Source: Persicaria tinctoria
Lineage: Eukaryota; Streptophyta; Magnoliopsida; Caryophyllales; Polygonaceae
NCBI GenBank assembly: GCA_037127255.1
Contig: JBANSL010000008.1
Span: 3,372,896 to 3,436,895, forward strand
Length of the DNA: 64,000 nt
Reading direction: 5' to 3'
The position numbers were made by a program, and so were the translations under genes. A model generated the notes under the pieces. That model did not search any database and was not told the origin of the DNA. It saw only the letters and a program-made list of their open reading frames with translations. Positions 60,421-64,000 of this stretch are shown here, piece after piece. How positions within the stretch are numbered: position 1 is the first letter of the stretch; each line of letters starts with the position of its first letter.

Positions 60421-61020
60421 CACTACTAGAAAACGCGTATATACTCTCGAAGTTAACCTCGAATATAGTCTCGACATTAGCCTCGAAAACATATTACCCC
60501 CGAAAATACCCTCGAATTCGACCTCAAGATACATTTTGAGGCGTAGAGGAGGGAGGTTAAATGTAGCCTCGAATTTTAACCTCGAATTTTGTTTTTCGAG
60601 AGTATTATAGTCTCCAAATAATTTCGAGGGTAATTTCGAGATCATTAGTATCGAACTATTTCGAAACTAAATTTAATGCTACTTAGCCTTCAAATTGCCT
60701 TTAAATGAAATCCGTAGGTATTTTTCAGGGTACTAACTTCGAGGGTAAATAGTATCGATTTATAGCCTCAAAATAATTTAAGCGCAAATACGAGAGTAAA
60801 ATACCCTCCAATATAACCACGAAGATAAATATTCGAGATCATATTTAACCTCCCTCTTCTACGCCTCGAAATGCGCATTGGGGTCAAATTCGAGGGCATT
60901 TTCAAGGGTAATATGTTTTCGAGGGTATTTTGTCAACTCAATTTATAGTCAATTTAGAGGTTAAATTTAATATTTCCGTTCCAAAATTTGAGGTTAAATT
61001 TTGTAGCTAAATTTGAGATT
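60421..61020 (+). mobile_element. CACTA-type transposon terminus with subterminal repeats
   Basis: CACTACTAGAAAA at 60421 is a classic plant CACTA (En/Spm) terminal inverted repeat. It is followed by about 550 bp of CCTCGAA, CCCTCGAA and TTCGAGG motifs in both orientations, the usual transposase-binding subterminal array. The opposite end was not found within the window, so the element may extend past it or be truncated. Confidence 0.75.
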
Positions 61021-61323
61021 AAATTCATTAGCATCAAATTGTTTTTTATTCTTTAATATATACATACATGAAATAGATTTTACTTTAAATAACAACAATA
61101 AACACACATAAACATTTAAATTTCATAAGTACACATAAACATGTCCTTGTGGCATTAAAGCTACTAATCCTCAACCCAACTAATTAGTTCAACCAATACA
61201 TATTCCCACCCGACCAGGCAACCATCTAAAAAAGGGTGCAAATCAAGTCCAAAATATTTGCACACCAATTAGTGTAATGGTTAGCTTATACACTATATCC
61301 AACATACTCATATTACATACAAA

Positions 61324-61632
61324 CTATGGGTTAGAGTTTGCAAGACCGGAAGGAGATGAAGAAGGTTGACCTGCTTGAAGGAACGGATAATGGTGGATTG
61401 GAACTTTTGCTTGATCTCGAGCTTGAAGGCGAACTTGAGAAGGGATAGCATATACCTTGTCGGTACGAATAAGCCCTTTATATCCTTTCTTCCAATCCAT
61501 AAAGTCTTGCATTAGAGGGTCAACCACATGCTTCAATCCAAATCTTTTCTCCGTGTCTCTCTCTTGATGTTCACATTCAAGATCTTCTGAAATGGGTTCA
61601 ACTTCTTTGCCAGTAAGTTGTTCATATTTTTC
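61324..61632 (-). CDS. Putative last exon of a CACTA-borne gene
   Basis: A 102-codon open stretch begins directly after a good acceptor (T-rich then TCTAG at 61633) with KYEQLTGKEVEPISEDL and DPLMQDFMDWKKGYKGLI, and ends in SSSPSGLANSNP and a TAG stop. The composition is protein-like, and its position 0.3 kb inside a CACTA subterminal block suggests a transposon or captured gene reading toward the terminus. I do not recognise the domain. Upstream exons are not resolved. Confidence 0.4.
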   Translation of the reverse strand, partial: EKYEQLTGKEVEPISEDLECEHQERDTEKRFGLKHVVDPLMQDFMDWKKGYKGLIRTDKVYAIPSQVRLQARDQAKVPIHHYPFLQAGQPSSSPSGLANSNP

Positions 61633-62570
61633 CTAGATTTTCAACAAGCAAATAAATGAACAAAGCCAGAAAAAAAGCACATATCAAAAGTGTAGCAACT
61701 TGTTTCAGCAACAAGAAAGTTTCACAAGAGTGTCACAAGTTGTTAGCAGGAAGGATCAAGTTGTTTATCGGCACAAAGAAACAAGCTATTTACGACCATC
61801 GAACAAGCTGTTTAGAAACACAAAGCAACTCGTTGTTTAATAGCACAATGTACGATGCTTTTTCACCATCTGAACTAATGTATGATGCTTTTTCACCATC
61901 TTGATTGGCCTTGAAAGATATTTACAATCCAGTAAGCAACTATCATTGATTTTTGGAATATGTCTATAAATTGCTAGGTGTGAATGATGACATTTGCAAT
62001 CTATAAATTACTTTGTCTGATTTTCATATAATTCATTGCTCAGGGCTCCTTTAGGATGAAATGCAACATTTTGGATGCAGGAGACAAAAATATGCTCATT
62101 GTGCATCCTTGATCTGATAGTTGTGGTTTACTCTTCAACCAAAATTAGTGCCGGGGATCTATTTAGATACTTTTTTCAGCTAAAAAAATTAATAAAGTCC
62201 ATTTTCCACAAAATTAGTGCTGCTAATGGTGGGCTTTATCCTAATATCATATAACCCTCAACTCAAGCAGCCCTTTAACCTAAAAGAAAATGAAATTAGA
62301 CAAAATACCTTCTTTGAGGGTGATGCAAAACCAGTAGGGTAAAGCAAGGCTCTAGCCTTCCAACAAAAAACCTTGTATTCGTGGATGTAAGTGACAACAA
62401 ATCGGTGCCGGGGACAAACAAGATGTAAAGGGTTGCTGCAAATGACAAAGAAGAGGATGTCGAGATCTCATCTTCAACAGAAAAAAAACAAGATAAACGG
62501 ACACGGACGACATACCGATATGAGAGGGATCTTGGCTTACCATAGTGGAATAGGAAAGGGATCTCGGCTT
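61633..62570. other. Intron-like and unassigned DNA of the CACTA region
   Basis: A 30-bp tandem duplication with the unit ATGATGCTTTTTCACCATCT lies at 61848-61905. No protein recognised. Confidence 0.4.
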
Positions 62571-62880
62571 CACTAGAGGAGAGAACAGGGAGAAACTGCA
62601 GAGAGGGAGGCGACACCAGGGAGCCGCGGCGAGGGAAGCGACACCAGGGAGCGGATCTCGTCTTCAAGCCATCCGAGAAGTGGCTGAGAGGTCGGCGACA
62701 CCAGAGAGAAGCGGCAGAGAGGGATGCGACACCAGGGAGCCGCTGAGAGGGAGGTGAGAATGGGTCGGGATCTCGTCTTCAAGTCATCAGAGAAGAGGCA
62801 GAGAGGTCGGCGACATCAGTGAGAACAAGGAGGCTGGAGAACGTCTGATGGAGGCGAGGAGGGGATGGATCTAGGGTTAC
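62571..62880. repeat. GC-rich imperfect tandem repeats (GAGGGAGGCGACACCAGGGAG unit)
   Basis: Units containing GCGACACCAGGGAG and GATCTCGTCTTCAAG recur at intervals of roughly 30-130 bp. Compositionally like 6.3-6.74 kb. It may be the leader or first-exon region of the leftward transcription unit ending at 61324. Minus-strand frames here are repeat-driven. Confidence 0.45.
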
Positions 62881-63605
62881 AAAATGTGAACTGTTCTTTT
62901 TATACCACCGCTCAAATAGAAATTATACCACCGCTCAAATAAAAATTTTGCCTCCTAATTTTTCATAAGCTGGGAAATTTTGACCGAAAAATTTTCAAAA
63001 CAATAAATAATTTTGGGTATACTATTTCTTATTTTTAAAAGTTAAAATATACGAAAATTAATTATACATTAGAAAAAACTTAGGCTAATAGAATGTATCA
63101 TCATCATAAACGTTGTATGGGAGCAATTTAAACTTGCTTTTTGATTAAATTTTGTATTTAAAAAAAAGCTATTTATGATATCTTTTTTTTTTGGTGTTTT
63201 TTGTTTATTTAGTTTGAAAATATCATAATATTCATAATAATAATTAAATAAACACCACTTTTTTACAAATAAACAATTTTACGTCCCATACGGAGTTTAT
63301 ATTTTTTCATAAACTTTTAACATTTATTTTACATAAATTTTAAATTTCAACTTGTTTATAATTTTAGTCACTTTTTTTACCTCGCCCCATACGTACCCAA
63401 TATGTATTCTAATTATTATATTTTTTATAAAATATAAATAATGTTATTTCATTCTTTTAACTTTCATCTTGTAATATATGAATAATATCTGTATATAATA
63501 TGTAAAAATTAATACTTAAAAAATTTACTTACTCTAATCAAATGTATTATAGTCTTCAACTCCATGAATAATATTTGTAGACTCTACTTCTGTATCACCG
63601 AATCT
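62881..63605. other. AT-rich intergenic DNA
   Basis: Contains a duplicated ATACCACCGCTCAAAT unit at 62903-62941. No gene recognised. Confidence 0.5.
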
Positions 63606-64000
63606 CACTACTAGAAACAAAGTCATTTCCAACGTAAGTGTTTCCACAATTATATTTATTTGAAAATATTCTAACAGTAAAAAGTATTTGAAAAGAGTTT
63701 TCAACTATAAATGGAAATAATTTTACATAATTTACTTGTGCGGGTGCAGTTATTTCATATAAAAATTATATTGAGAAAATCTTTTGATAAAGAGATAATA
63801 ATTATTTATTTATCCTTAAAAAATCAATGAATCATTGTCGTGTAGTTCAGAAAGAATCGGATTAGAGAAAAGAGAAGATATGTGAGAGAAATTTGAATTT
63901 AAATCGTGAGAGAGATTGTATATCAGAAATCTAGAACGTGGCTTTATTTGCAGTTAATTATCAACTAATGCAGTTTTATCTTTTATCATTAGAATCCACG
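63606..64000 (+). mobile_element. Second CACTA-type terminus, running off the window
   Basis: CACTACTAGAAAC at 63606 is in the same orientation as the terminus at 60421. The following AT-rich DNA lacks the CCTCGAA array. The element, if real, continues beyond the right edge. Confidence 0.45.

Noticed and set aside
62296..62782. Minus-strand frames of 69-123 codons
   Set aside because: They run over GC-rich tandem repeats and shift frame between repeat units, so they are not convincing proteins.

Overview
This window is nuclear DNA of a flowering plant. The genes carry GT-AG introns of plant size, the DNA between them is AT-rich and full of transposons, and there is a plastid DNA insertion, an Athila-type retrotransposon and a plant-specific microRNA (miR393). 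A SINE-like fragment with a TTG-rich tail would fit an asterid eudicot, but that is a weak hint. No species call is made.

Four protein genes have complete exon models read from splice sites and reading frame. (1) An Aux/IAA auxin repressor, five exons, + strand, 10146-11613. (2) and (3) Two intact tandem copies of an MRS2-2-type magnesium transporter, eleven exons each, + strand, 18750-21450 and 25780-29768. (4) A plant O-fucosyltransferase-like glycosyltransferase, seven exons, - strand, 39558-36961. A MIR393 hairpin lies at 34661-34829 with its own TATA box. miR393 silences the TIR1/AFB receptors that destroy Aux/IAA proteins, so two parts of the auxin circuit lie about 23 kb apart. Nothing in the sequence shows they are co-regulated.

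The remainder is mostly mobile DNA, several copies with exact target-site duplications (TSDs). There is a 457-bp TRIM retroelement (5708-6164) and a second TRIM LTR (24541-24735). Three Stowaway-like MITEs lie at 9.4, 12.5 and 40.4 kb. A 2.9-kb Mutator-like element (15057-17990) has a 9-bp TSD and holds neprosin gene fragments and two facing tRNA-like cassettes. A hAT MITE lies at 21980-22348. At 22.5-24.3 kb a 974-bp Mutator-like element and two Tourist MITEs are nested in an LTR-like sequence. An Athila-lineage Ty3/gypsy element (about 48.4-57.65 kb, - strand) has an intact 1807-aa gag-pol and one LTR. CACTA-type termini occur at 60421 and 63606. Gene debris includes plastid rpoB-rpoC1 DNA (7265-7800), a broken DUF1421 gene piece (4.3-4.7 kb) and a WRAP73 fragment in intron 5 of the second MRS2 copy.

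Layout: 0-9.4 kb transposon and organelle debris; 9.4-12.7 kb Aux/IAA flanked by MITEs; 13.6-18 kb DNA transposons; 18.7-30.1 kb MRS2 tandem pair with a transposon nest between the copies; 31-34 kb repeats; 34.5-34.9 kb MIR393; 37-39.6 kb O-fucosyltransferase; 40-48 kb AT-rich DNA with microsatellites and MITEs; 48.4-57.7 kb Athila; 57.7-64 kb LTR-like and CACTA-like remnants.
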